Shown here: one piece after another, positions 43,917-52,394 of the stretch
How positions within the stretch are numbered: the stretch's first letter is position 1
How the letters are laid out: each line of letters begins with the position of its first letter
Origin: Haloarcula sp. H-GB4
Lineage (GTDB): Archaea > Halobacteriota > Halobacteria > Halobacteriales > Haloarculaceae
DNA: 64,000 nt
Assembly: GCF_030848575.1 (NCBI RefSeq)
Contig: NZ_JAVDDX010000002.1
Location: 434,001-498,000, forward strand
Direction of reading: 5' to 3'
Program-made: the position numbers and the translations under genes
The notes under the pieces: model-generated
Told to the model about the DNA's origin: nothing
Database searches by the model: none
Seen by the model: only the letters and a program-made list of their open reading frames with translations

Positions 43917-45562
43917 CCGCCGACGCTGTCCTCGACGGCGAATCTCTCACACCCGCCGACGTGGTCGCCGTCGCCCGAAACGGCGCGACCGTCACCGTTG
44001 CCGACACCGCCCGCGAGCGAATCCGCGAGTCCCGCGAGCGCGTCGAGAGCGTACTGGACAGCGGCGAGGCGGTGTACGGCGTCACTACCGGCTTCGGCGA
44101 CCTCGTCGACGAGCGCATCCCACCCGAAGACCTCGATAACCTCCAGCGGAACCTCCTGCGGAGCCACGCCGCCGCTGTCGGCCGGGAATTGACGACCGAG
44201 GAGGTCCGAGCGATGATGGTTACGCGGGCGAACACACTGGCGAAGGGATATTCCGGCATCCGCGAGTCCGTCGTCGATTTGCTGGTAGCGATGCTCGATT
44301 CGGGTGTCCATCCGGTCGTTCCATCGCGGGGCAGCCTCGGTGCGAGCGGGGACCTTGCCCCGCTCGCACATATGTCGCTGGTGCTCATCGGGGAGGGGGA
44401 AGCCGAGGTCGAGAGGGACCGACTCCCCGGCGACGAGGCGCTCGACGCGGCCGGCCTCGAACCGGTGACGCTCCGGGCCAAGGAGGGGTTGGCGCTCATC
44501 AACGGGACGCAACTGACCGTCGGCGTCGCCGCGCTCCTCCTCAGCGATGCCGAACAACTGGTCGCCGCCGCCGACATCGCCGGTGCGCTCACGACGGAGG
44601 TGACCCTCTCCTCGACCGTACCCTCTCACGAAGCCATCACCGCCGTCCGGCCTCACGCCGGCCAGGCCGCGAGCGCACGAAACGTCCGGCGGCTGACGGC
44701 CGACTCCGATGTGGTCGAGTCCCACCGAAACTGCGACCGGGTGCAGGACGCCTACGCGATGCGCTGTCTGCCGCAGGTCCACGGCGCGGTCCGTGACGCC
44801 GTCGCCCACCTCCGGGAAGCTGTTGAGGTGGAACTCAACAGCGCAACGGACAATCCGCTGGTGTTCCCTCGCGAGGCCGAGCGCAGTGAGTCCTCGGGCC
44901 GAGCAAGCGGGAGCGAACGAGATGAGATGAGCGGCGAGGCAGGCGCTGTGAGTGTCGACGACCGGGCCTCCGGTTCCGACAGTGCGGGCGTGCTGTCCGG
45001 CGGGAACTTCCACGGCGCGGTACTCGCCATGCGCCTCGACTATCTGACGAATGCGCTCACCGAACTCGCGGCCATCTCGGAGCGCCGGACCGACCGGATG
45101 CTCAATCCGAATCTGCAAGAGCCACATCTCCCGCCGTTTCTCACAGAGCGAAGTGGCGTCCGCTCGGGCTACATGATCGCACAGTACACCGCCGCGGCAC
45201 TGTTGAACGAATGTCGGTCCTTCGGCCGGCCGTCGATGGACAACACTCCCGTCAGTGGCAATCAGGAGGACCACGTCAGCATGAGCGCGCAGTCGGCCTA
45301 TCTCGCCCGGAAAGCGGCGCAAAACGCCGCCGCGATTCTCGGCGTCGAGCTGTGCTGTGGGGCGCAGGCCGCCGACTTCGTCGACGATGCCCTCGAACTG
45401 GGCGTCGGGTCCGCCGAAGCCTACGACGCCATCCGTGCAGTGATCCCGAAGCTGACGGCTGACCGGCCGGTCCACGAGGACATCGAGGCCGCGGGCGCGC
45501 TTGTTGAGTCACCGGCCTTCAGCGAACGGGTCGCTGATGCGCTCGACGAGGAGTTAGAGTGA
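43913..45562 (+). CDS. hutH: Histidine ammonia-lyase with an in-frame insertion
   Basis: The enzyme removes ammonia from histidine to form urocanate, the first pathway step. The MIO electrophile forms from Ala144-Ser145-Gly146 in GSLGASGDLAPLAHMS. Other motifs are present: LINGTQLTVG, NSATDNPLVFP, GGNFHGAVLAM and NQEDHVSMSAQSA. Between VFP and GVLSGGNFHG there are about 39 extra residues (320-358), Ser/Glu/Gly-rich, where typical family members have a few. Without them the length is about 510, the family norm. It is the last gene of hutUGIH. Confidence 0.95.
   Translation: MTADAVLDGESLTPADVVAVARNGATVTVADTARERIRESRERVESVLDSGEAVYGVTTGFGDLVDERIPPEDLDNLQRNLLRSHAAAVGRELTTEEVRAMMVTRANTLAKGYSGIRESVVDLLVAMLDSGVHPVVPSRGSLGASGDLAPLAHMSLVLIGEGEAEVERDRLPGDEALDAAGLEPVTLRAKEGLALINGTQLTVGVAALLLSDAEQLVAAADIAGALTTEVTLSSTVPSHEAITAVRPHAGQAASARNVRRLTADSDVVESHRNCDRVQDAYAMRCLPQVHGAVRDAVAHLREAVEVELNSATDNPLVFPREAERSESSGRASGSERDEMSGEAGAVSVDDRASGSDSAGVLSGGNFHGAVLAMRLDYLTNALTELAAISERRTDRMLNPNLQEPHLPPFLTERSGVRSGYMIAQYTAAALLNECRSFGRPSMDNTPVSGNQEDHVSMSAQSAYLARKAAQNAAAILGVELCCGAQAADFVDDALELGVGSAEAYDAIRAVIPKLTADRPVHEDIEAAGALVESPAFSERVADALDEELE
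44870..44986 (+). other. In-frame low-complexity insertion in hutH
   Basis: These 117 bases encode residues 320-358 (starting REAERSESSGRASGSERDE). The DNA is of the GAGCGNAGTGAG / CGAGCAAGCGGGAGCGAACGAG kind also found after gene ends in this window. It interrupts a loop just before the conserved LSGGNFHG segment. Confidence 0.7.
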
Positions 45563-45569
45563 TCCGGAC

Positions 45570-48122
45570 TCAGGACCCGAGCCCCAGATCCGCGGTGCTC
45601 TCCGCTCCCTGATAGCGCTCCCGGTCGTCCCAGTCGGCGATGCTCGAATGCGTTTCCCAGACGGCGGTTTCGAGGTGTCCCTGCGTGATTTCTGAGCCGT
45701 CTCGAAGGGCATGGCGCGCCGCGTCCTCGGCGACGAGTTCGAGATCGCTGGCCGCGTAGCCAGCCGTCGGCTCAACGATGGCATCCCAGTCGATGTCGCC
45801 GGCGACGGGCCGGTCCTGCAGATGGATTTCGAGGATCTGTCGGCGTGCCTCGGCATCCGGCGGCGGGACCTCCACGCGCTCGTCGAACCGGCCCGAGCGC
45901 CGCAGCGCAGCGTCGATGTCCTCAACGAAGTTTGTCGCGGCCACTACGACGATGTCCTCGGCCGCCGCGCCCTCAAGTTCGGTGAGCAGTTGATTGACCA
46001 GTTGTTGCTCGCTCGTGTTCATCGAGCCGCGCCGCGAGCCGGCGATGCCGTCGATCTCGTCGATGAACAGCACGCAGGGGGCGTTCGCGCGGGCCACCTC
46101 GAACACCTCGGCAACGTTGCGGGCCGGCTCACCCATCCACTTACTCGTCACGTCCGCGGGGCTGATTTCGACGAAGCTATGGCCGAGTTCGCCCGCAAGC
46201 GCGCCGGCGAGGTGGGTCTTCCCACAGCCGGGCGGGCCGTACAGCAACAGCCCGGCGAGCACGTCGATGCCGTACTCGGCGTAGGCGTCGGCGTTCTGAA
46301 GCGGGTCGAGGACCGTGTCTTCGAGCCGGTCCTTCAGTTCGCCCATCCCGCCCACGTCGCCGAAGTCGCGTCCCGTGTCAGTCTCGACCAGCGAACTGGC
46401 CTGCAGGTCGACACCGTCGGGCTGGACGACGCCGTTTTCGGCGACCATCTCGGGATCGACCCAGTCCGGGATGCTGGTGTCGGTCTCCGTGGCGGCCTGT
46501 AGCAGGTGGTCCGTCCCGATCGGGGCGTCCGCTCGCAACGCCTTTCGGGCGGCGTCCTCAGCGAGAAGTTCGATGTCACTGGCCGCGAAACCAGCCGTCT
46601 CCTCGACGACGGGGTCGAGGTCGATGTCGGCAGCCGTCGGTCGACCGGCGAGGTGAAGCCCCAGAATCTGCGTGCGTGCTTCCGGGTCCGGTGGGGGGAC
46701 CTCCACGCGCTCGTCGAATCGACCCGAGCGGCGGATGGCGTCGTCCACGTCCTCGACGAGGTTCGTCGCGCCCAGCACCACCACGTCCTCGTCTGCGATC
46801 CCTTCGAGTTCAGTGAGCAGTTGGTTCACCAGTTGCTGCTCGCTGCTGTTCATGTTGCTGTCGCCGTCGCGCGCGCCAGCGATGCCGTCGATCTCGTCGA
46901 TGAAGAGGATACATGGGGCGTTCGCCCGGGCGATCTGGAACAGCTCCTCGACCTTCTGTGCGGGTTCGCCCATGTACTTGCTCGTCACGTCGGCCGGCGT
47001 GACCTCGATGAAGGCGTGGTCGACCTCGCCCGCGAGCGCGCCAGCGACGTGGGTTTTTCCGCAGCCGGGCGGGCCATGCAATAGGACACCGTTGACGACG
47101 CCGATGCCGTACTCCTCGAAGGCACTCGGGTCCTGTAGCGGCCGGACAACCTTGTGGTTGAGCGTCTCCAGTAGCTCGGACATCCCGCCCACGTCGGCGA
47201 AGCTACGGGACGGGTTCGGGTCGACCAGACCGTCGGCTTCCATGTCGACACCATCGGGCTGGACCACCGTCCCGTCGTCCGAGGGGCGCTCGCGATTTAT
47301 CGAGGGCGCGCCGTCGGTACTGTCCGAGTCGGTATTGCTGCTCGTCCTGGCCGAACTTGATTCGTCGGACTGGTCGATTCGTTCCCGAATGTTCCGTTCG
47401 AGGCGGTCGGGGTTGACCTCGTAGCCGTACTCGGCCAGCCGACGGGGTTCGGCGCTCAAAAACTCCGCGAGCCAGCCGTGGCGCTGTAGCTCTTCGGTCG
47501 GGGCATCGGGGTCCCGGAAGGTGACGAGCTTCACGTCCGTGCTGTCGGGTGAGTGGTACTCGGCAAGCCAGAAGGGGAGATACAGGCGGTCGACGCCAGT
47601 CACGCTGTCGAATCCGTCGGGTTCGAAATCTCCGGGGAGCCCGTAGGACTCGCGCAGTTTCCGGAGGAATACGTTGGCCGTGCCGGAGGCGGCGTTCTGT
47701 TGCTGGTCGCGGTACTCCGCGACGCGCTGGGGTAGTAACGACCGGGCGTTGTCGTCGGTGACCTGAAACTGCAGCAGGACAGAGCGGCCAAGCGCTGGGT
47801 CGCTGCGGCCGAAATCGTAGTCGCTGGTCGCTCGGCGGACTATCGCGTCGGTGTCATCGACGTACTGCGAGACGGCCCGGTCGTTGTCCGCCCAGAGCCC
47901 ATCGAGAAACGCCGTTTCTGCCTTCGTCGTCGTCCCGAGTAGCTTCCCCTTGCCGGTCTCGTACTCGTAGTCAATCTTGAAGACCGGATAGAACACCCGA
48001 TGGAGGCGTTCCAGTTGTTCAGTGTCGCCGAAGGCCGTCATCGTCCGCTGGTCGAGGGGTTCTCTAACGGTTTCCTCGTCGGGTACCCGACGGTCAGCGT
48101 AGATGTACGGTGGCAGACTCAT
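45570..48122 (-). CDS. Tandem AAA ATPase with unfamiliar N-terminal domain (CDC48-like)
   Basis: The 850-residue protein has two AAA modules, with Walker A GPPGCGKT at 350-357 and 629-636, Walker B LFIDEID, and SGRFDERVEVPPP second-region-of-homology motifs. Both modules are preceded by near-identical linkers (VVQPDGVDMEADGLV and VVQPDGVDLQASSLV), showing internal duplication. The first ~285 residues do not look like the CDC48 N-domain: they are acidic, contain FYPVFKIDYEYETGKGKLLG, and may bind substrate or adaptor. An unfoldase or remodelling role is inferred. It is coupled by a four-base overlap to the upstream phosphopantothenate synthetase gene. Confidence 0.88.
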   Translation of the reverse strand: MSLPPYIYADRRVPDEETVREPLDQRTMTAFGDTEQLERLHRVFYPVFKIDYEYETGKGKLLGTTTKAETAFLDGLWADNDRAVSQYVDDTDAIVRRATSDYDFGRSDPALGRSVLLQFQVTDDNARSLLPQRVAEYRDQQQNAASGTANVFLRKLRESYGLPGDFEPDGFDSVTGVDRLYLPFWLAEYHSPDSTDVKLVTFRDPDAPTEELQRHGWLAEFLSAEPRRLAEYGYEVNPDRLERNIRERIDQSDESSSARTSSNTDSDSTDGAPSINRERPSDDGTVVQPDGVDMEADGLVDPNPSRSFADVGGMSELLETLNHKVVRPLQDPSAFEEYGIGVVNGVLLHGPPGCGKTHVAGALAGEVDHAFIEVTPADVTSKYMGEPAQKVEELFQIARANAPCILFIDEIDGIAGARDGDSNMNSSEQQLVNQLLTELEGIADEDVVVLGATNLVEDVDDAIRRSGRFDERVEVPPPDPEARTQILGLHLAGRPTAADIDLDPVVEETAGFAASDIELLAEDAARKALRADAPIGTDHLLQAATETDTSIPDWVDPEMVAENGVVQPDGVDLQASSLVETDTGRDFGDVGGMGELKDRLEDTVLDPLQNADAYAEYGIDVLAGLLLYGPPGCGKTHLAGALAGELGHSFVEISPADVTSKWMGEPARNVAEVFEVARANAPCVLFIDEIDGIAGSRRGSMNTSEQQLVNQLLTELEGAAAEDIVVVAATNFVEDIDAALRRSGRFDERVEVPPPDAEARRQILEIHLQDRPVAGDIDWDAIVEPTAGYAASDLELVAEDAARHALRDGSEITQGHLETAVWETHSSIADWDDRERYQGAESTADLGLGS

Positions 48123-48868
48123 TCGAGGTCGCCCTCCCGAATCGTCCGCTCGGCGGCGGTCAGGGCGCTGTCGGCGTCGAACGCGTCGATGGCGTCTTGC
48201 TGGGCATCCGGATCGCCACGGAGGTCTCGCGCGTGCTCGGTGATATTCGGTATCGCCCGGATGATGTTGTCGACGATGGGGACCGTCGCTACTTCCGCCG
48301 AACGGCTTCGAGGATTGAGGTCGATGACGAGTTCCGTCTTGCCCATCTCGCCCAGCGCCTCGGCGCGGTCGCCGTCTTCCAGCGGAACGAGCACCACGTC
48401 CGCCGCGCCGATGCCGTCAGCGTCGACCTTCGCGCGCTCGTGGTCGAGTCCGGGGATTCGCCCGTCGGCGGTCAGCCCCTTCACGTCTGTCGCGCCGTGC
48501 TCGCGGAGGTAGTCGGCGATGGCCTCGATGCGCTCCTCAGTTCGGTTGAACAGGTTCACCTCGAGGTCTGCGCCGGTCACTTCAGCGAGCTCGACGAGTT
48601 CGCCGGGCACGAGGGCGGCGGCGTTGCCATTGACCGAGATGACGGCGTGGTCAGCGGACAGGAGGTGTGCCGCGGCGGCGCGCTCGGCGTCGTCGGCGCT
48701 GTCGATAGTGTGCTCGCCCAGCAGGTAGTCGAAGGCTTCGCCACGGCCTTGGGCGATGAGTCCCTGCCGGGAGGTGATTCCGCGGTCGACGCCCGCTTCG
48801 ATACGGTGGCGGGTCAAAAGCGACTCGTAGCGGGGGTGGCTCTCAGGGAGGTCGACGTCCTCACTCAT
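48119..48868 (-). CDS. 4-phosphopantoate-beta-alanine ligase (archaeal phosphopantothenate synthetase)
   Basis: The 249-residue enzyme condenses phosphopantoate with beta-alanine using ATP in the archaeal route to coenzyme A. The family (formerly DUF137) is recognised from SHPRYESLLTRHRIEAGV, GITSRQGLIAQGRGEAFDYLLGE, SVNGNAAALVPGELVEL, VLVPLEDGDRAEALG and ELVIDLNPRSRSAEVA. The beta-alanine could come from the MfnA-type decarboxylase 5 kb away. It heads an operon with the tandem AAA protein. Confidence 0.92.
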   Translation of the reverse strand: MSEDVDLPESHPRYESLLTRHRIEAGVDRGITSRQGLIAQGRGEAFDYLLGEHTIDSADDAERAAAAHLLSADHAVISVNGNAAALVPGELVELAEVTGADLEVNLFNRTEERIEAIADYLREHGATDVKGLTADGRIPGLDHERAKVDADGIGAADVVLVPLEDGDRAEALGEMGKTELVIDLNPRSRSAEVATVPIVDNIIRAIPNITEHARDLRGDPDAQQDAIDAFDADSALTAAERTIREGDLE

Positions 48869-48995
48869 ACGTTCCAGTGATACCTCCCTGTACTAAAGTC
48901 GTCCGTCAGGGGCGTGTCCCGGTCCCCGTCGCGTATCTCACCGGAGCCGGCTAGCTCCGGAAAAGATTATCTGCGGGTCAGTACAACTCCGTGCC

Positions 48996-49907
48996 ATGGA
49001 TACCCGACAGGCGTTGCTTGTCGATGCGTTCGCCGCGGAGCCGACGGCAGGCACACCGACCGGCGTCGTGCCCGAAGCCGACGGACTGACCGACGACCAG
49101 ATGCAGGCCGTCGCCAGCGAACTGGGAGCCAGCGAGGCGGCGTTCGTCCTGCCGGCGGGGGACGCCGACCGCCGGCTTCGCTGTTTTTCGCCAACCGAGG
49201 AACTGGCACAGGCGGAGACGGCCACAGTTGCGGCTCATGCGGCGCTCTACGAGCGTGGTGAGATCGGCGACGGCGAGTGGACAGTCGCCACCGCCGCCGG
49301 CGAAGTCGCCGTCGAGACGAAACAGAACGGGATGGTCTGGGTCGAGCAGGGGCGGGCCGACATCACCGAAGTAGATGTCCCTTACATCGATGTCGCGGAC
49401 GCGCTCGGGCTCGACGCGGCCACGCTCAAAGACGTGGGTGCGGACCTCCCGCTTGTGACGGCCGACGCGGGCGAGCCATGGCTCATGGTCCCGGTCAACT
49501 ACTTCGAGCATCTGAGCCATCTCAGCGTTGACGTGGCTGCCGTCGACTCGCTCTGTAACCGCGTGGACGCGGCCGGCGTGTACCCGTTTACGTTCGATAC
49601 CGTCGGTGCCGACGCGACGCGCCGGTCGACGTTCCACGGCCGAGCCTTCCGGGCCGGGAACCGGACCGAAGAGCCGGTAACTGCGGCGGCGTCAGGGGCC
49701 TGCGCGGCGTTCGTCCGTCGCTACGGGGCGCTCGATGACACCATCGAACAGATCATCGCCGAGGGCGGACACTTCTGTGACCGACCCGGGACAGTGTCAG
49801 TCGATACCGACGGGACCGAGGTGTGGGTCGGCGGGCGCGCCGTCACTGCACTGGACGGCACAGTGACCGTCCCCGCTGTCGACGACGACGACATCATCGA
49901 AGCGTGA
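48996..49907 (+). CDS. PhzF-family isomerase-like protein
   Basis: The 303-residue protein has the two-lobed diaminopimelate-epimerase-like PhzF fold. A catalytic Glu lies in LGASEAAFV (E47), with CFSPTEELAQAETATVAAHAAL and the Gly-rich AASGACAAFVRRY. PhzF enzymes isomerise dihydro-anthranilate in phenazine producers, but most archaeal members have unknown substrates. The ATG is about 30 bases after a TATA-like AAAAGATTATC. A perfect hairpin follows 33 bases after the stop. Confidence 0.85.
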   Translation: MDTRQALLVDAFAAEPTAGTPTGVVPEADGLTDDQMQAVASELGASEAAFVLPAGDADRRLRCFSPTEELAQAETATVAAHAALYERGEIGDGEWTVATAAGEVAVETKQNGMVWVEQGRADITEVDVPYIDVADALGLDAATLKDVGADLPLVTADAGEPWLMVPVNYFEHLSHLSVDVAAVDSLCNRVDAAGVYPFTFDTVGADATRRSTFHGRAFRAGNRTEEPVTAAASGACAAFVRRYGALDDTIEQIIAEGGHFCDRPGTVSVDTDGTEVWVGGRAVTALDGTVTVPAVDDDDIIEA

Positions 49908-49940
49908 CCGCACAACCGCACCGGCGGTGTGACTGCCTAA

Positions 49941-49960
49941 TTCACTCGAAATCGAGTGAA
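49941..49960. promoter_or_regulatory. Perfect inverted repeat between phzF and ppsA, TrmB-like
   Basis: TTCACTCG-AAAT-CGAGTGAA has perfect 8-base arms. It contains CACT-N7-GAGTG, close to the TACT-N7/8-GAGTA site described for the haloarchaeal sugar regulator TrmB. It lies about 35 bases upstream of the ppsA TATA box, where an activator would bind. A following AATTTTT makes a terminator for phzF an alternative reading. Confidence 0.5.
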
Positions 49961-50027
49961 GAGGAATTTTTCACTGATTGTAACCGGAACTTCCTTAATT
50001 GTCGTTGAAGATGGTACGAATGAGTCC

Positions 50028-52337
50028 ATGCCAACACTGTGGCTCGATGAAATCGGTGCCGACGACCTGGCGCGGGTCGGCGGCAAGGCGGCGTCTCTCG
50101 GAGAACTGACCGGAGCGGGCCTGCCCGTTCCGTCGGCGTTCGTCGTTACCGCCGACACGTATCGGTCGTTCATCGAAGCAACTGGAATCGACGAGCCGCT
50201 GTTCGAGGCCGTCGATGTCGACAGCGACGACTCGCAAGCGCTGGCTGAGGCGGCCGAACGCGCCCAGGAGTTGATTCTGGAAACGGACACCCCGCCGTCG
50301 GTCCGCGAGGACCTGCTGGCCGCCTACGACGAGATGGGTGACGAAGACGTTGCGGTGCGGTCCTCAGCGACCGCCGAGGACCTCCCGGACGCCTCCTTCG
50401 CCGGCCAACAGGACACGTACCTGAACGTCTCGCGTACGGACCTCCTGCAGCGGGTCAAGGAGTGCTGGGCGTCACTGTTCACCCAGCGGGCCATCTACTA
50501 CCGCAACGAGAACGGCTTCGCCCACGACGCGGTGGACATCGCCGTCGTCGTCCAACAGATGGTCGACGCGGAGAAGTCCGGCGTCATGTTCACCAGCCAT
50601 CCCTCGACCGGTGGCCCGACGGCCATCATCGAGGCCGCGTGGGGGCTTGGTGAAGCGGTCGTCTCCGGCGCAGTCTCGCCCGATAACTACGTCATCGACC
50701 GCGAGACGGAAACCATCGACGAGGTGACCGTCGCCGACAAGAAGGTGATGTGCGTTCGGGGTGAGGACGGGGAGACCATCGAACGCTCCGTCCCCGAGGA
50801 GAAGCGCAACGAGCGCGTCCTCTCAGACGAGGAGATTCACCGACTTCTGGAGGTCGGCGAGCGCGTCGAGGACCACTACGACACCCCACAGGACGTAGAG
50901 TGGGCGGTCTACGAGGGCGAGGTGTATCTACTGCAGTCCCGCCCGATCACCACTATCGACGACCCCGAAGGAAGCGCCGGCTCGGCAAACGAAGCCGAGA
51001 GTCAGCCGCCGGGGGCAAAGTCGGGTGTCGCCGACGGCGGGGCGATGGAGAGCCAGTCCGAGGCGGTCCGGCTCTCCGGTATCGGCTCCGCACCGGGCCG
51101 GGTCACCGGTGTCGTCCGCATCGTCGACAAGCTCGACAATCTTGACAAGGTCGAAGACGGCGACATCATCGTCGCCGAGATGACGACGCCGGACATGGTC
51201 CCGGCGATGAAGCGCGCAAACGGCATCATCACCGACGAGGGCGGGATGACCAGCCACGCCGCTATTGTCTCCCGAGAGCTGGGCGTCCCGGCCGTTGTCG
51301 GGGCTGAGGACGCGACACAGAAGCTCCGGGACGGCGAAACGATAACGCTGGACGGCGATAAGGGCACAGTCGAAAAAGGGGCCAATGTCCCCGAAGAGAC
51401 CGAGGAGGACAAAGACGCCGGGCCGGTCGAGACACACTCGGCGGTGAAGCCGATGACCGGAACGGAGGTCAAGGTCAACGTCTCCATTCCTGAAGCCGCC
51501 GAGCGGGCCGCCGCGACGGGGGCCGACGGCGTCGGCTTGCTGCGCATCGAGCACATGATTCTCTCGACGGACAAGACGCCCTCGCGCTACGTTGAGGACC
51601 ACGGCGAGCGCGCGTACATCGACGAGATTGTCGAGGGCGTCCGCTCGGTAGCCGAAGCGTTCTACCCGCGTCCGGTCCGCGTCCGGACGCTTGATGCCCC
51701 CTCCGACGAGTTCCGCCAGCTGCAGGGTGGTGAAGACGAGCCAAGCGAACACAACCCGATGCTGGGCTATCGGGGCATCCGACGGTCGCTCGACCGCCCC
51801 GGCGAGTTCAAGCTCGAACTCCGCGCGTTCGAGCGCCTGTACGACTTGGGCTATGACAACGTCGAGCTGATGCTCCCGCTTGTCACCGACGCCGAGGACA
51901 TCCTGCGGGCGAAGGCACTGATGCAGGAGGTCGGCATCGACCCCGAGAAGCGCGACTGGGGTGTCATGGTCGAGACGCCGGCGAGCGCGCTGTCAATCGA
52001 GGGCATCTGCGAGGCTGGCATCGACTTCGTCTCCTTCGGGACGAACGACCTCACCCAGTACACGCTGGCCGTCGACCGCAACAACGGCAACGTTGCCGAC
52101 CGCTTCGACGAACTCCACCCGGCCGTCCTCGAACTCATGCGCCAGGTCATCGGGACCTGCCGCGAGCACGACGTGGCCACGAGCATCTGCGGACAGGCCG
52201 CCTCGAAGCCACAGATGGTCGACTTCCTTGTCGACGAGGGAGTCACCTCCATCTCGCCGAACATCGACGCCGTGCGTGACGTCCAACACGAGGTCAAGCG
52301 CGTCGAACAGCGGCTGCTGCTGGAATCGGTCCGCTGA
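50028..52337 (+). CDS. ppsA: Phosphoenolpyruvate synthase
   Basis: The 769-residue enzyme makes PEP from pyruvate and ATP for gluconeogenesis. The N-terminal ATP-grasp domain has VGGKAASLGELTGAGLPVP and VRSSATAEDLPDASFAGQQ. The mobile phosphohistidine domain has GGMTSHAAIVSRELGVPAVVG, and the C-terminal PEP-binding barrel has ISFGTNDLTQYTLAVDRN-type sequence and ICGQAASKP. ATG 50028 is chosen because CTTAATTG (49994-50001) is a TATA box about 30 bases upstream and family members start at this point. The longer frame to 49956 runs through the promoter. Confidence 0.95.
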   Translation: MPTLWLDEIGADDLARVGGKAASLGELTGAGLPVPSAFVVTADTYRSFIEATGIDEPLFEAVDVDSDDSQALAEAAERAQELILETDTPPSVREDLLAAYDEMGDEDVAVRSSATAEDLPDASFAGQQDTYLNVSRTDLLQRVKECWASLFTQRAIYYRNENGFAHDAVDIAVVVQQMVDAEKSGVMFTSHPSTGGPTAIIEAAWGLGEAVVSGAVSPDNYVIDRETETIDEVTVADKKVMCVRGEDGETIERSVPEEKRNERVLSDEEIHRLLEVGERVEDHYDTPQDVEWAVYEGEVYLLQSRPITTIDDPEGSAGSANEAESQPPGAKSGVADGGAMESQSEAVRLSGIGSAPGRVTGVVRIVDKLDNLDKVEDGDIIVAEMTTPDMVPAMKRANGIITDEGGMTSHAAIVSRELGVPAVVGAEDATQKLRDGETITLDGDKGTVEKGANVPEETEEDKDAGPVETHSAVKPMTGTEVKVNVSIPEAAERAAATGADGVGLLRIEHMILSTDKTPSRYVEDHGERAYIDEIVEGVRSVAEAFYPRPVRVRTLDAPSDEFRQLQGGEDEPSEHNPMLGYRGIRRSLDRPGEFKLELRAFERLYDLGYDNVELMLPLVTDAEDILRAKALMQEVGIDPEKRDWGVMVETPASALSIEGICEAGIDFVSFGTNDLTQYTLAVDRNNGNVADRFDELHPAVLELMRQVIGTCREHDVATSICGQAASKPQMVDFLVDEGVTSISPNIDAVRDVQHEVKRVEQRLLLESVR

Positions 52338-52344
52338 GGCGCGG

Positions 52345-52372
52345 CTGATTGGCGTAGCCAGCAGGCTTTTTT
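52345..52372 (+). terminator. Hairpin plus T6 tract after ppsA
   Basis: TTGGC-GTA-GCCAG is followed by a T6 run at 52367-52372, about 30 bases past the ppsA stop. The T-run also sits at TATA distance from the next ATG (52395). Confidence 0.45.
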
Positions 52373-52394
52373 GTTCCGTTCGCTTCGTTGCGGT

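Noticed and set aside
43802..45475. 557-residue open frame antisense to hutH
   Set aside because: Shadow frame; the sense strand encodes a full histidine ammonia-lyase with its MIO motif.
49956..50027. N-terminal extension of PEP synthase by 24 residues
   Set aside because: It would start upstream of the TATA box and run through the promoter; family members begin at the downstream Met.
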